Positions 34,012 through 42,847 of a DNA stretch of 64,000 nt are shown one piece after another. Below the pieces are notes generated by a model. That model saw only the letters and a program-made list of their open reading frames with translations. It did no database searches and was not told where the DNA came from. Origin of the DNA: JABFRG01 sp038210445. Its GTDB lineage: Bacteria > Myxococcota_A > Polyangia > Polyangiales > Polyangiaceae. The stretch covers positions 1 through 64,000 of the forward strand of contig JBBQWQ010000001.1 in NCBI GenBank assembly GCA_038210445.1, in the 5' to 3' direction. Numbering within the stretch: position 1 is the first letter of the stretch; each line of letters starts with the position of its first letter. The translations under genes and the position numbers were made by a program.

Positions 34012-35153
34012 GACAGCTTTCCCTGGTCGACCTCGGCGGCTGGGCCTTCGCCCTGGTCGTGGCTGCTGCCGCATGCAGCGAAGACACCAAGACCGCCGCA
34101 GACCCCACCGACGCCGGCGTGCTCACCGACGCTTCGACCCTGGATGCGGTCGCGCCCACGACCGCCCTTCCCGCGTACATCGTGCCCGGCAGCGAGGCGA
34201 TGGCGGCCATCGCCATCGACAAGACCACCGGCATCTTCTTCGTCGATAGTTCGGAGTCAGGGAAGATTTATCGAGGCACGGCGGGCGCCGACCAGGAGAC
34301 GACGCTCGCGCTCTTCGCCGACCTCTCGAGCGCGGGCATCGCGCGCGGAGGGCACATCGCGCTCAGCCCCGACGGCAAGACCATGGTCATGGCCTCGGGC
34401 CTCGGCGAGCAGCCCCACGTGTACGTCATCGACCTCGAGACCAAGACCCTGCGCAGCACCATCGCTACGCCCGGTAGCGGCAGCGGCCTGGCTGCGCTCC
34501 AGGACGTTGCCTTCGCCGTCGATGGCAAAACGGCGTACGCCACCAACTCGTTTGAAAACGTGATTCACGCGGTGGATATGGCGAGCGGAAAGGCCACTAC
34601 GTTCCCCATTTCGAGCGAGTTTCCCTTCATCTCGAATGCCAATCAAGGGTTCATCAATGCTACCGGCTTGGCCGCTTCCAGCGACGGAAAGTTCCTGCTC
34701 GTCGTGCACATCATCGACAAGCACGTGTATCGCGTCTCGCTGGAGGCATCCACCCTGGGAAAGGCCCAGCAGGTGGACACCACGCCGTACAACGTGTCGG
34801 GCAACGGGCTGTGGCTGAGCGCCGAAGGAGACGCCGTTGAGGTCGCTGGCGACGAGCTGCGCATCTTTCGCTTCAAGATGAATAGCGACTACAGCAAGGG
34901 TGCCTACCAAGCGAAATACCAAGGTGACGTTCTCGAGCAAGGGCTCACCTACGCGGTTGGCCACCGCGACCGACTCTTGGTGCTCAACGGGAGCGGCGTG
35001 GGGTTGGGCGGCGGCCCCGGAGGCTTTCCCGACGGCGGCGCCCTGGGTGAGGGCGGCCTTCCGCCTTTCGGCGACGGCGGCGGGTTTCCCCCGCCCTTCG
35101 GCGACGGCGGCGCCAAGAAGCTGCCCATCAAGGTTCTTCAGCTTCCGTGGTGA
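34008..35153 (+). CDS. Beta-propeller lipoprotein (YVTN/SMP-30-like)
   Basis: 381 residues from ATG 34008, overlapping the upstream stop. Lipobox AAAC-SED, then an Asp/Thr/Ala linker. Repeating blade motifs include 'MAAIAIDKTTGIFFVDSSESGKIYR', 'GHIALSPDGKTMVMASG', 'LQDVAFAVDGKTAYATNS' and 'GLAASSDGKFLLVVH', typical of a 6-7-bladed YVTN/NHL-type propeller. The C-terminus is a Gly/Pro/Asp-rich tail with repeats of 'PPFGDGG'. It is probably a ligand-binding or electron-transfer partner of the upstream CxxCH lipoprotein; this pairing is inferred from the overlap. Confidence 0.78.
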   Translation: MRQLSLVDLGGWAFALVVAAAACSEDTKTAADPTDAGVLTDASTLDAVAPTTALPAYIVPGSEAMAAIAIDKTTGIFFVDSSESGKIYRGTAGADQETTLALFADLSSAGIARGGHIALSPDGKTMVMASGLGEQPHVYVIDLETKTLRSTIATPGSGSGLAALQDVAFAVDGKTAYATNSFENVIHAVDMASGKATTFPISSEFPFISNANQGFINATGLAASSDGKFLLVVHIIDKHVYRVSLEASTLGKAQQVDTTPYNVSGNGLWLSAEGDAVEVAGDELRIFRFKMNSDYSKGAYQAKYQGDVLEQGLTYAVGHRDRLLVLNGSGVGLGGGPGGFPDGGALGEGGLPPFGDGGGFPPPFGDGGAKKLPIKVLQLPW

Positions 35154-35171
35154 ACGCTGTAGCAATGTGAA

Positions 35172-35876
35172 ATGAGCAACACGGCCATCACCGTTCTGTT
35201 CGTCGAAGACGATGCGCGTCTCGCGACGTTCACCACGAGCTATCTGGTCGAACGTGGGCTCGCCGTGGTGCACGTGGCGGACGGCGATGCTGCCCTCAAA
35301 CAGCTACGTCTCCGCCACTTCGACGTCGTCGTGCTCGACGTGATGCTCCCCGGGCGCGACGGATTCTCGGTGTGCAAGGCCATTCGAGAGCGCTCCGACG
35401 TGCCCGTGCTGCTCGTCACGGCGCGCGGCGAAGAAACCGACCGGGTGCTGGGGCTGGAGCTCGGGGCCGACGACTACGTGGTAAAACCGTTCTCGCCGCG
35501 TGAGCTACTGGCGCGGCTCCAGGCGTTCGTCCGCCGACACCGCGGCGATCTCGCGCCCAAGGGTACCGAGCTGCGGGCCGGGCCGCTGACGGTCGACACC
35601 GCGACCTTTACGGCCACACTCGATGGCCGCGCAATGGCGCTCTCGCCCACCGAGTTTCAACTGCTCGTCACTTTCGTGGAGCGACCCGGTCGGGTTCTCT
35701 CTCGCGAGCAGCTCCTCGAGCTCTTGAAGGGCGGCGCCGACGAGGCATTCGATCGCGCCATCGACGTGCAGGTGTCGCGCCTTCGGCAGAAGCTGGGCGA
35801 CGACAAGCGCGGTCATGTGCTCATCAAAACAATTCGCGGCGTTGGCTACATGCTGGTGGTGGGGGCCGAACGATGA
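35172..35876 (+). CDS. OmpR/PhoB-family response regulator
   Basis: 234 residues. The receiver domain (~6-118) has the acidic pair 'VEDD', the phospho-acceptor Asp in 'VVLDVMLPGRDG', Thr in 'LLVTARG' and Lys in 'YVVKPFSP'. A winged-helix Trans_reg_C domain follows ('ALSPTEFQLLVTFVERPGRVLSREQLLELL', 'FDRAIDVQVSRLRQKLGDD', 'IRGVGYML'). It starts 18 bp after the propeller gene and overlaps the histidine kinase (ATGA), so all four are likely one operon. Confidence 0.95.
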   Translation: MSNTAITVLFVEDDARLATFTTSYLVERGLAVVHVADGDAALKQLRLRHFDVVVLDVMLPGRDGFSVCKAIRERSDVPVLLVTARGEETDRVLGLELGADDYVVKPFSPRELLARLQAFVRRHRGDLAPKGTELRAGPLTVDTATFTATLDGRAMALSPTEFQLLVTFVERPGRVLSREQLLELLKGGADEAFDRAIDVQVSRLRQKLGDDKRGHVLIKTIRGVGYMLVVGAER

Positions 35877-37255
35877 GGCTCACAATGCGCGTTCGGCTCC
35901 TTCCTCGGGTGGTGCTCCACGGCGTCGTCTTGCTCGGCGTATCGGCCATTGGGTTCGTGCTCATCGCTGCCGGTCTCATCGCGTCGGTGGTCGACCGCGA
36001 CATGCAACACTTCATGGGCTGGTTCGGCGAACAGGCGTGCGCCCCGTTCTCGGATGCCACGACTGCGGGCGAAGCTCCCGCGCGCCTCGCCCGGATACCG
36101 GGGGCGGTCGCGGTGTTCACCGAGAACGGGGAGCGCCTCGGAGCCTCGAGCGAGTATCAGGTCCCCGCGCTCTCCGAAGGCGACTGGGCGTCGATTCGCG
36201 GCGGCGCGCCGCTTGCACCCGACTCCACGCGCTTTGCCGTCGTGAAGTGCGCCGGGGCTCCCTCGCGCTACGCCATCGTCGGTCGCCCCCGGGTCGGCGT
36301 TCCGTTCGGCCGTCTCGGCGGGCTGGTGGCGCTGCTGGTGGCGCTCATCGCGGTCGGGTCCATCCCTCTCGCGCGTTCGCTGGTGCGCCCGATTCGCGAG
36401 CTGGCGGCCGTGGCCAACACATTCGGCAAGGGCGATCTCGGGGCGCGCGCCACCACCACCCGCACCGACGAGATCGGCGACCTGGCCATTGCCTTCAACC
36501 GCATGGCTGCCAATCTGCAGGCCCACCTGCTGGCGGAGAAGGAGCTGCTGGCGAACGTTTCGCACGAGCTTCGAACGCCGTTGGCGCGGGTCCGCGTGGT
36601 GCTCGAGACGGCCAAGGAAGACCCGGCGCGCGCCGCTTCGCTGCTCGACGAGATCGCCCGCGATCTCACCGATCTCGAACGCCTCACCAGCGACGTACTG
36701 ACCACCATCCGCCTCGATTTCGCCGACGCCGGCCCCGAGTCGGCGCGAATACGGAGCAGGCCCGAGCCGGTCGATCTGGTGTCGATCGCGCGCCGCGCGG
36801 TGGTCCGCTGCGTCGAATCCAACGTCGAGCGTGACGTCGAGCTCGACGCGGCCAACGAAGTTCCGCCGCTGGAGGGCGATCCGGCGCTGCTCTTGCGCCT
36901 CTTGGAAAACCTCCTCGAGAACGCGTGCAAGTACTCCTCGAACGCAGTCCGCCTGCGCGTTCGCGCTTCGCCCGCCGAAGTGACGATCGAGGTCGAAGAC
37001 GAGGGAATCGGCATCGAGCAGGGCGATCTGGCGCGCGTCTTCCAGCCCTTCTTTCGCTCGGAACGGAGTCGCGCGCGCGGCACCGGCGGCGTCGGAATTG
37101 GCCTGGCCCTCTGCCGCCGTATCGTCGAGGTTCACCGGGGCACCATCGAGGTGAAGAGCGCGCAGGGCCAAGGAACCACCGTCACGGTGCGACTCCCGCT
37201 GGGCGCCGCCCCCTGGTCGGCAGACCGGGAAGTGGCCCTTCACACCAGGCACTGA
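35873..37255 (+). CDS. HAMP-containing sensor histidine kinase
   Basis: 460 residues. Two membrane helices (~12-35 and ~142-165) flank a ~100-residue periplasmic sensor with two cysteines ('QACAPF', 'VVKCAGAPSR'). HAMP (~166-220) leads to HisKA with the H-box 'ANVSHELRTPLARV'. The HATPase_c domain has an N-box ('LLENLLENACKYSS'), G1 ('VEDEGIGIEQGD') and G2 ('GTGGVGIGLALC'). It should phosphorylate the overlapping regulator at 35172. The signal is unknown, and the redox-like CxxCH lipoprotein upstream is a candidate input. Confidence 0.95.
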   Translation: MRLTMRVRLLPRVVLHGVVLLGVSAIGFVLIAAGLIASVVDRDMQHFMGWFGEQACAPFSDATTAGEAPARLARIPGAVAVFTENGERLGASSEYQVPALSEGDWASIRGGAPLAPDSTRFAVVKCAGAPSRYAIVGRPRVGVPFGRLGGLVALLVALIAVGSIPLARSLVRPIRELAAVANTFGKGDLGARATTTRTDEIGDLAIAFNRMAANLQAHLLAEKELLANVSHELRTPLARVRVVLETAKEDPARAASLLDEIARDLTDLERLTSDVLTTIRLDFADAGPESARIRSRPEPVDLVSIARRAVVRCVESNVERDVELDAANEVPPLEGDPALLLRLLENLLENACKYSSNAVRLRVRASPAEVTIEVEDEGIGIEQGDLARVFQPFFRSERSRARGTGGVGIGLALCRRIVEVHRGTIEVKSAQGQGTTVTVRLPLGAAPWSADREVALHTRH

Positions 37256-37340
37256 CGCGCGCGCCTTGCGCGGGTGCGCCCCCATTTGGCGCAGTGCTGC
37301 ACCCGCAGCCCCGGCATGCCCATTGCTCCAGATCACCTCG

Positions 37341-38105
37341 ATGAAACCGAAGTCTCTCGATGCATGGACGCGGCGCGTGGTCACCGTGGCGAGTGCGACG
37401 ATGGCGGGCCTCTTGGTGGCGACGATGCTGGCTTGCACCAGCATCGGCGATGGGCCGCCCACCGCCGGTGGGGCAGCCGCGGCGTTGTGCGCGCCGGCTC
37501 GACAAGCCCGGTGCACCTGCGACAACGGGCTGACCGCCGGCTTCGTCAACTGCAACGCCGACGGAACCGGCTACGAGGGACGCTGCAGCTGTGAGGCCGC
37601 GGGGTTTGCGCAAGATGGCGGCGCCGACGGCACTGTGCGCGACTCCGGCGCGCCTCGGCCCGCGGGGCCGACCGCCGCCGAGCGGTGCGCCGACCTAACC
37701 GTCGGTTCATCGCCCATCGACCTCACCACCCGCAATGGCTGGACCGCCACCTTCGCCGTCGATCTGTCGGATGCCCAGAGCGACACCGTGTCCTCCTTCG
37801 CCATGGCCGACGGTCCGGACCGCGTGCTCCGCCTGCGCTCCGACCGCGCCGGCGTGGCCTACGTGACGGCCCTCGGCATCGAGCCGCCGCGGGCCGGCAA
37901 CCTCGACCTCATTCTCTACGCGCGCGACACTTGCGGCGCCACCAAGGAGCTCGGCGCAACATCGGTATCGGGAAGCGACATCGAGAACTATCCGTTCGTG
38001 AGCTTCTCGGTGCAAGCAGGAAAAGACTACTTCGTATTCGTAGACTCGCGCAAAGGCACCGGCCTCACCGGTATCAACTTCAAAGCGGAGCTCTTCGATC
38101 GATGA
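37341..38105 (+). CDS. Lipoprotein with pre-peptidase C-terminal-like beta-sandwich
   Basis: 254 residues from ATG 37341. Lipobox MLAC-TSI. A short Cys-rich segment ('CAPARQARCTCDNGLTAGFVNCN...CSC') is followed by an Asp/Ala linker and a ~125-residue beta domain ('TFAVDLSDAQSDTVSSFAM', 'NLDLILYARDTCG', 'FSVQAGKDYFVFVDSRKGTGLTG') typical of PPC-type domains that accompany secreted proteases. The stop overlaps the start of a matrixin metalloprotease gene (ATGA), consistent with an accessory role for that enzyme. Confidence 0.75.
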   Translation: MKPKSLDAWTRRVVTVASATMAGLLVATMLACTSIGDGPPTAGGAAAALCAPARQARCTCDNGLTAGFVNCNADGTGYEGRCSCEAAGFAQDGGADGTVRDSGAPRPAGPTAAERCADLTVGSSPIDLTTRNGWTATFAVDLSDAQSDTVSSFAMADGPDRVLRLRSDRAGVAYVTALGIEPPRAGNLDLILYARDTCGATKELGATSVSGSDIENYPFVSFSVQAGKDYFVFVDSRKGTGLTGINFKAELFDR

Positions 38106-39037
38106 GCGCGCGCCGGGCGATGCATGGGACGGCGGTCGCGGCGTTCGTGCTCCTGGGCGCCGACGCGGCCGAGGCCTTTTGTCGAAAGACCACCTGCACG
38201 CCAGCGGACAGCTGCCCCCGATCGGAGGAAGGCTGCCTCTCGTCGGGTCTTCCCATTCGCTGGCCCTCGAACGAGATCGAGGTCGCTTTTCACGAGGATA
38301 CGGGGCTCATCAACGCGCGCCCTGCGGAGGTACTGGCGGCCCTTCGGCAAGCGTTCAACGTGTGGGCCGACGCCTCGTGCCCCACGCCCTCGGGGGCCAT
38401 GCAGCGAACGTCGCTGCGGATTCGCGAGCGGGAGCGCGCAACGTTTCCTATCAACCCGGTGCTTTCGGAGCCCGAGAGCTACCGCAAGAGCAACGTGGTC
38501 TTCTTTCGCGATGCCGGCTGGCCCTATCGAACGCCAGACTCGACCATCGCCACCACCCGCGTACAGTTCTCGGTGGAAACGGGCCTGGCCCGGGCGGCGC
38601 AGCTGGAGCTCAACAGTGCCAACTACGTGTTCACGCTCCCCGACGAGATCGCGAAGAACGGGAGTAGCCGCACCTACGATCTGGTGGCGGTTGCGACGCA
38701 CGAAGTGGGGCACTTCATCGGGCTCGACCACTCCCGCGCCCCGGAGTCGATCATGGCCGAACGATACTGCGAGCAGGCCACCCGCTGCACGCGGCCTCCC
38801 ATCGAGGCCCGCCGGCTGGCCGACGACGACGTGCTTGCGGTGTGCACGCTCTTTCCGCCCGGCGGTCGCGGCGCCAGCGGGCCTGCAGGCGACGCCCATG
38901 CGGGCTGCAGCGCATCGGGCAGCCGCGCTCCCTTTCACGCCGGTTGGGCGGCGGTTCTCTTCGCCGGCGGCGCTTCCCTCTGGTTCCGCCGTCGCAGCGC
39001 GACGCGCCCGCGCGGCGGCACCGCAGCCCTGAGGTGA
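38102..39037 (+). CDS. Matrixin-like zinc metalloprotease with MYXO-CTERM-like tail
   Basis: 311 residues from ATG 38102. Signal peptide 'GTAVAAFVLLGADAAEA', then Cys-rich residues. The zinc-binding consensus HExxHxxGxxH is complete in 'ATHEVGHFIGLDHS', followed by 'SIMA' (Met-turn), placing it in the metzincin/matrixin group. The C-terminus has a Cys ('HAGCSAS'), one membrane helix ('AGWAAVLFAGGASLWF') and an Arg cluster, like the MYXO-CTERM sorting signal. It should be an exported, surface-attached protease. Last gene of the six-gene block. Confidence 0.88.
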   Translation: MSARRAMHGTAVAAFVLLGADAAEAFCRKTTCTPADSCPRSEEGCLSSGLPIRWPSNEIEVAFHEDTGLINARPAEVLAALRQAFNVWADASCPTPSGAMQRTSLRIRERERATFPINPVLSEPESYRKSNVVFFRDAGWPYRTPDSTIATTRVQFSVETGLARAAQLELNSANYVFTLPDEIAKNGSSRTYDLVAVATHEVGHFIGLDHSRAPESIMAERYCEQATRCTRPPIEARRLADDDVLAVCTLFPPGGRGASGPAGDAHAGCSASGSRAPFHAGWAAVLFAGGASLWFRRRSATRPRGGTAALR

Positions 39038-39064
39038 GGCGAGCGGGCGGAGGGGAAGGTGGAA

Positions 39065-39077
39065 ATCGTGAGCTGAC
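39065..39077 (+). repeat. Right copy of ATCGTGAGCTGAC direct repeat
   Basis: Identical 13-mer to 32737-32749, again followed closely by GGCGCG. It lies between the matrixin stop at 39037 and the convergent dehydrogenase stop at 39085. Confidence 0.5.
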
Positions 39078-39084
39078 TGGCGCG

Positions 39085-40182
39085 TCAGCCGCGGACCACC
39101 ACCACCTTCGGCCCGGCATCGAGAAACGCGCGCGGCGCATCTTCCCAGTCGGCGAGCCGGGTGGTCACGAGCTGTGGCCGGAGCTTCCCCGCGGCCACCA
39201 GCGCCAGCACTTCGGGCAGCAACGCCCTCGAGCGCACACGCCCGGTAACGAAGGTGAGCCCGATGCCGTACGCGCCCAGCAGAGGAATGGGCGTGCGCTG
39301 GGTGTAGTAGATTCCCACGCTGGTGCAGGTTCCGCCGGGCGCGGTGGCCAGCACCGCCGTCGCAAGCCCGTCGGCATGCGCGCTGGCGTCGACGGTGATG
39401 GGATATGCTCGCGCGGTCTTCACCGGATTGGCACCCAGCCGCATAGCCACTTCGAGGCGCGCAGCATTGGTGTCGAGATAGTCCACCCGCGCGGCGCCCA
39501 GCGCCACCGCCGATGCCACCGCGTAGAGCCCGACGCTCGAGGCCAGGCCCCCCACCACCAGTACCGCCGCGCCAGGGTTTTGCGCGAGCGGCCCCGCCAC
39601 GGTTCGGTAGCCGTCCACCACGTTGTCGCCCAGGCTGGCCACTACCTCGGAGCCGACGTGCTCTGGCACCTTCACCAGCATGGCATCGGCGAAGGGAACC
39701 CGCACCCGATCGGCCAGGACGCCGCCCCAGCTTCGGCCCCCGAGATCACCGAAGCCGTACATCGACCGCGGGGGCACCGCATCGCAGTGGGAGGTGAGGC
39801 CGGCGCGGCACGCGGCACAGGCGCCGCAGGAGATCTGAAACGGAACCACCACGCGATCGCCCACCGCCACGATGGTGACCGCGGAGCCCACCGCGACCAC
39901 CTCGGCCACGCACTCGTGACCGAAGGCGAAGGGCCCGCGAAACGGCGCGTTGCGGAAAATGCCCTGTTGACCGATGCGCTCCGGAAGCCGGTTTCGCAGC
40001 CAGTGCAGGGCGCGCCCGCGAAAGGGTGCCTCGCCGCGCAAGATGCCGGCATCGAGGTCGCAGCGTGCGACCGCCAGCGGCCGTACCAGCGCTTCGGCCG
40101 GGCCTCGGAGCTCCGGCGCCTCGACGTCGCTCCAGCGCAGCTCTCCCGGTCGTTCAAAGACCAAACCGCGCATGGTGCTCAT
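39085..40182 (-). CDS. Zinc-dependent alcohol dehydrogenase (MDR family)
   Basis: 365 residues from ATG 40182, overlapping the upstream stop (ATGA); ATG 40173 is an alternative. The catalytic zinc region includes 'ARCDLDAGIL' and 'FAFGHECVAEV'. The structural zinc lobe is 'QISCGACAACRAGLTSHC', and the Rossmann part reads 'VLVVGGLASSVGLYAVASAVALGA'. The glycine motif departs slightly from GxGxxG. It is a cytosolic NAD(P)-dependent oxidoreductase of unknown substrate, co-transcribed with a YdhR-like lipoprotein and a barrel protein and divergent from a LysR gene. Confidence 0.88.
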   Translation of the reverse strand: MSTMRGLVFERPGELRWSDVEAPELRGPAEALVRPLAVARCDLDAGILRGEAPFRGRALHWLRNRLPERIGQQGIFRNAPFRGPFAFGHECVAEVVAVGSAVTIVAVGDRVVVPFQISCGACAACRAGLTSHCDAVPPRSMYGFGDLGGRSWGGVLADRVRVPFADAMLVKVPEHVGSEVVASLGDNVVDGYRTVAGPLAQNPGAAVLVVGGLASSVGLYAVASAVALGAARVDYLDTNAARLEVAMRLGANPVKTARAYPITVDASAHADGLATAVLATAPGGTCTSVGIYYTQRTPIPLLGAYGIGLTFVTGRVRSRALLPEVLALVAAGKLRPQLVTTRLADWEDAPRAFLDAGPKVVVVRG

Positions 40183-40937
40183 CGGCCCGCCTCGGAGGCC
40201 GCGCGGAGCTCCGCGTCGATGAAGACGGGCACTTCGAACGCCGTGGTTTGCGCATCCGAGAGAACCAGCCCACGGGCAAGCACGGCCACACCGGTATCGG
40301 AGAGCGCCCGTCGCGCATGTGCCGACGATGGCCACACGCCCAGAATGCCCATCCGGCGCTCGGCGCGGTTCGTGGTGGTGACCACGTAGGCGCGCATGAA
40401 CGCAGTTTCGTCGGCTTCACCGAGGGCGCGTAGATTGCCGAGTAGCTTTTCCGGCGCGTCGTCGTCGCCGCCGCTCCAGGTGATCAGTGCGGCGGCCGCC
40501 GGGTAGCGAAGGGCCCGGGCACCCAGCGGTGCACCGTGCGGCGAAGCGCGTCCGGCGAGCGAGAACGGCGCATCGAGAATCAGCAGATCCGGGTCGACGC
40601 CACGTCGTGCTCGAATTGCGCCGCGCCAGCTGTCCGAATAGTATGCTTCGGCGAGGGCCCGCGATTGCCAATCGTAGATGCCGCCGAAGTACCGCTGGTC
40701 GGTCAGTACAAAGTACTTGTTATCGAGCCCTGCCACCTGCTCGTACTCGGGTATCGCATCGCGAAACTTTCCGACGATGGCGAAGCGCGGCGCGTACCAC
40801 GGCGCGTGCACCCGAACGATGGCGATGGCGTGCAGGCCGGGCCCCGGGAGGGGCGGTGCTTCGTGGAGCGAGAAATGGGCGCCGCTGCATCCAGCGCCGA
40901 ACCATGCCAGAACCGATGCCCAAATAGCCTTGCTCAT
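40179..40937 (-). CDS. YdhR-like (dimeric alpha/beta barrel) lipoprotein
   Basis: 252 residues from ATG 40937, overlapping both neighbours by 4 bp. Lipobox GAGC-SGA. The first half of the mature protein ('IVGKFRDAIPEYEQVAGLDNKYFVLTDQRYFGGIYDWQSRALAEAYY' region and 'WRGAIRARRGVDPDLLILDAPF') matches the ferredoxin-like YdhR/ABM monooxygenase fold, here unusually attached to a lipid anchor. The C-terminal ~110 residues ('YVVTTTNRAERRMGILGVWPS') look like a second copy or a related stress-response barrel. Its role with the downstream dehydrogenase is unknown. Confidence 0.68.
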   Translation of the reverse strand: MSKAIWASVLAWFGAGCSGAHFSLHEAPPLPGPGLHAIAIVRVHAPWYAPRFAIVGKFRDAIPEYEQVAGLDNKYFVLTDQRYFGGIYDWQSRALAEAYYSDSWRGAIRARRGVDPDLLILDAPFSLAGRASPHGAPLGARALRYPAAAALITWSGGDDDAPEKLLGNLRALGEADETAFMRAYVVTTTNRAERRMGILGVWPSSAHARRALSDTGVAVLARGLVLSDAQTTAFEVPVFIDAELRAASEAGR

Positions 40938-41548
40938 AGTCCGAACCTCCAGCCGAGTTGAATGGCGCCACTGAGGCCCAGCGGACGGCGCTCGATGGTG
41001 CGGCCATCGATCGCAAAGGCTTCGGGCGCAATGCCAAGAACCGGCCCCACCCAGGGCGCCACGAACAGCTCGGGCAGGGCGCGGAAGGGCACGATGGCCC
41101 AGCCGAGCCGCATCGTCAGCTTGAACGTATTCGTGAGCTGCGTGCCGCCGGTGGCCTCGAGCTCGAAGCGCGACCGGACCAAGCTCAGGCCGAGCGAGGC
41201 AAACGGCCCCTCAACATGCCCGAGAAAGAAGAGCTGATAGCCCAGCGCACCCAGGAGCCGGCGCTCGTGAAAGCGGCGGTCTTCGGCGAGAAATTTGGGT
41301 ACTTCGTAGGCAATCACCGTGGCGTAGAATCGGTGGCGACCCAGCGAGAAGCCGACCTCGGGCGCGAATCCCTGAAGGAAGAACGGCGTGGGGTCCAGCT
41401 GGAGATCGACGGACCGAAAGCCGTGCGCGGGGAGCAGCGGCGCGGCGCCCGGTGACGAGCCTGCAGAGGCCAAAGCGACGTTCCCCCACAGCGGCAACGC
41501 CAGAGCCGCCACCCTCGTCGAGAACCTGCACCAACCTCTCGCTTGCAT
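40934..41548 (-). CDS. Small outer-membrane beta-barrel-like protein
   Basis: 204 residues from ATG 41548. Signal peptide 'VAALALPLWGNVALASA'. The mature part is made of alternating amphipathic strands ('GFAPEVGFSLGRHRFYATVIAYEV', 'LLGALGYQLFFLGHV', 'NTFKLTMRLGWAIVPF', 'LSGAIQLGWRFGL') and ends in an aromatic-Gly-Leu pattern typical of outer-membrane barrels. First gene of the three-gene operon ending with the dehydrogenase; the divergent LysR gene at 41643 probably controls it. Confidence 0.65.
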   Translation of the reverse strand: MQARGWCRFSTRVAALALPLWGNVALASAGSSPGAAPLLPAHGFRSVDLQLDPTPFFLQGFAPEVGFSLGRHRFYATVIAYEVPKFLAEDRRFHERRLLGALGYQLFFLGHVEGPFASLGLSLVRSRFELEATGGTQLTNTFKLTMRLGWAIVPFRALPELFVAPWVGPVLGIAPEAFAIDGRTIERRPLGLSGAIQLGWRFGL

Positions 41549-41642
41549 GACGCCACTGTGGGCTCGGCGCGCGCGCAGCGGTATTCCCTCCCTGCGCAAA
41601 CCCGCTTTGCGTTGTGCGCAGGTGCCGGCGTAGGCTGAGGCC

Positions 41643-42620
41643 ATGGTGAAGACCAAGCCCGCCGAGCGCAGGAGCGAGCCCAAGGAGAGTGATGGCGCGC
41701 AGCTCCGGATGTTCGCCAGGGCGGCGGCCGCGCGTTCGTTCAGCGGCGCGGCGAAGGCTATGGGGGTCGACGTCTCCACCGTGACCCGCGCGGTGGCCCG
41801 GCTCGAGGCCGAGCTCGGCGCCAAGCTCTTCTTTCGCTCCACCACCGGGCTCGCCCTCACCGAGGCCGGCCAGCTCTACCACAGCCACGCAGAGCGCACG
41901 CTCGCCGAAGAGTCGCGGGTCCGCGCATCCATCGCGGACAGCAATGCCCACGCGGGCACCCTGCGCGTCTCGATGCCGGTGTTCGTTGCGGAGCACGTAC
42001 TCCCGACCATGATGCCCTCGCTGATGGCGCGGCACCCGGAGGCGCGGCTCGACGTTCACGCGTCCGACGATCGCGTCGACCTGCTCGCCTCGGCCTTCGA
42101 TCTCGCGGTTCGGCTGGGGCCCCTCCCCAGCTCTGCGCTTCACGCTACCAAAATTACCGAGTTTCGGCGGGTCACCTGCGCGTCGCGCGCATGGCTCGAG
42201 AAGAACGGCCCGATATCGCGTCCCGAGGACCTGTCGCGGGGGTCGGTCATCGCCTATGGCAACGGTCCCGCGCCGGTTCGCTGGACGTTCTGCAGCGACG
42301 CCGCCGAAGAAGTGACGGTGCAGCTCGCGCCTTCGCTTCGGAGCAACAATCTCGACTTGCTGGTGGCCATTGCGGCGCAGGGCCTGGGCGTGGTGCGAAT
42401 GCCTTCGTGGGCCGCGGCGCCCTCGGTGGCGCGCGGTGATCTGGTGACGATCCTCGACGACTGGGAGGCCAATCGACCCGGCGAAAGCCTGGTGCTGTAT
42501 GGCCTGTATCCCGACGATCCGGGCAAGGCGCGGCTGCGGAATGCCTTCTTGCAAGCCCTGGTGGCAGCGGCGCGTTCGGGGCCGGCGACCTCGCGGCCAC
42601 CGGCTCGCAAGCGACGATAG
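41643..42620 (+). CDS. LysR-family regulator
   Basis: 325 residues. The winged helix-turn-helix is at ~20-80 ('RSFSGAAKAMGVDVSTVTRAVARLEAELGAKLFFRSTTG'), followed by a periplasmic-binding-protein-like effector domain ('RVSMPVFVAEHVLPTMMPSLMARHPEARLDV', 'DLAVRLGPL', 'VAIAAQGLGVVRMPSWAA'). This is the CrgA/DsdC-like group with a short linker. The 94-bp gap to the divergent barrel/YdhR/dehydrogenase operon fits the usual LysR arrangement. Confidence 0.92.
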   Translation: MVKTKPAERRSEPKESDGAQLRMFARAAAARSFSGAAKAMGVDVSTVTRAVARLEAELGAKLFFRSTTGLALTEAGQLYHSHAERTLAEESRVRASIADSNAHAGTLRVSMPVFVAEHVLPTMMPSLMARHPEARLDVHASDDRVDLLASAFDLAVRLGPLPSSALHATKITEFRRVTCASRAWLEKNGPISRPEDLSRGSVIAYGNGPAPVRWTFCSDAAEEVTVQLAPSLRSNNLDLLVAIAAQGLGVVRMPSWAAAPSVARGDLVTILDDWEANRPGESLVLYGLYPDDPGKARLRNAFLQALVAAARSGPATSRPPARKRR

Positions 42621-42847
42621 TCAGCGACCGAGCGAGAAAGTTGCCGCTGCGGGTGACCACGCCCTGGTGCACGTGCTTGGCGAACCGAAGGGCGAGGCCT
42701 ACTCGCGCGACTGCGAGACCTCGAGGAATTTCCGCCATTTCGACGGACACGTTCGGACCCCTCGCGCCCCGCCGCCGCGGTGCCGCGGTGCGACTGCAAC
42801 ATACATGCGAATCTGAAGCGCACCTCTCGCAGTAGAACCAGGGCTGC

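Noticed and set aside
32626..34074. N-terminal extension that would make the glutathione S-transferase 713 residues long
   Set aside because: The extension runs antisense to the CxxCH lipoprotein gene and has no domain; ATG 32625 gives a normal-length GST.
42621..42847. Possible small gene between the LysR gene and the Tle1-like gene
   Set aside because: Frames here overlap the ends of neighbours and show no ribosome site or domain.
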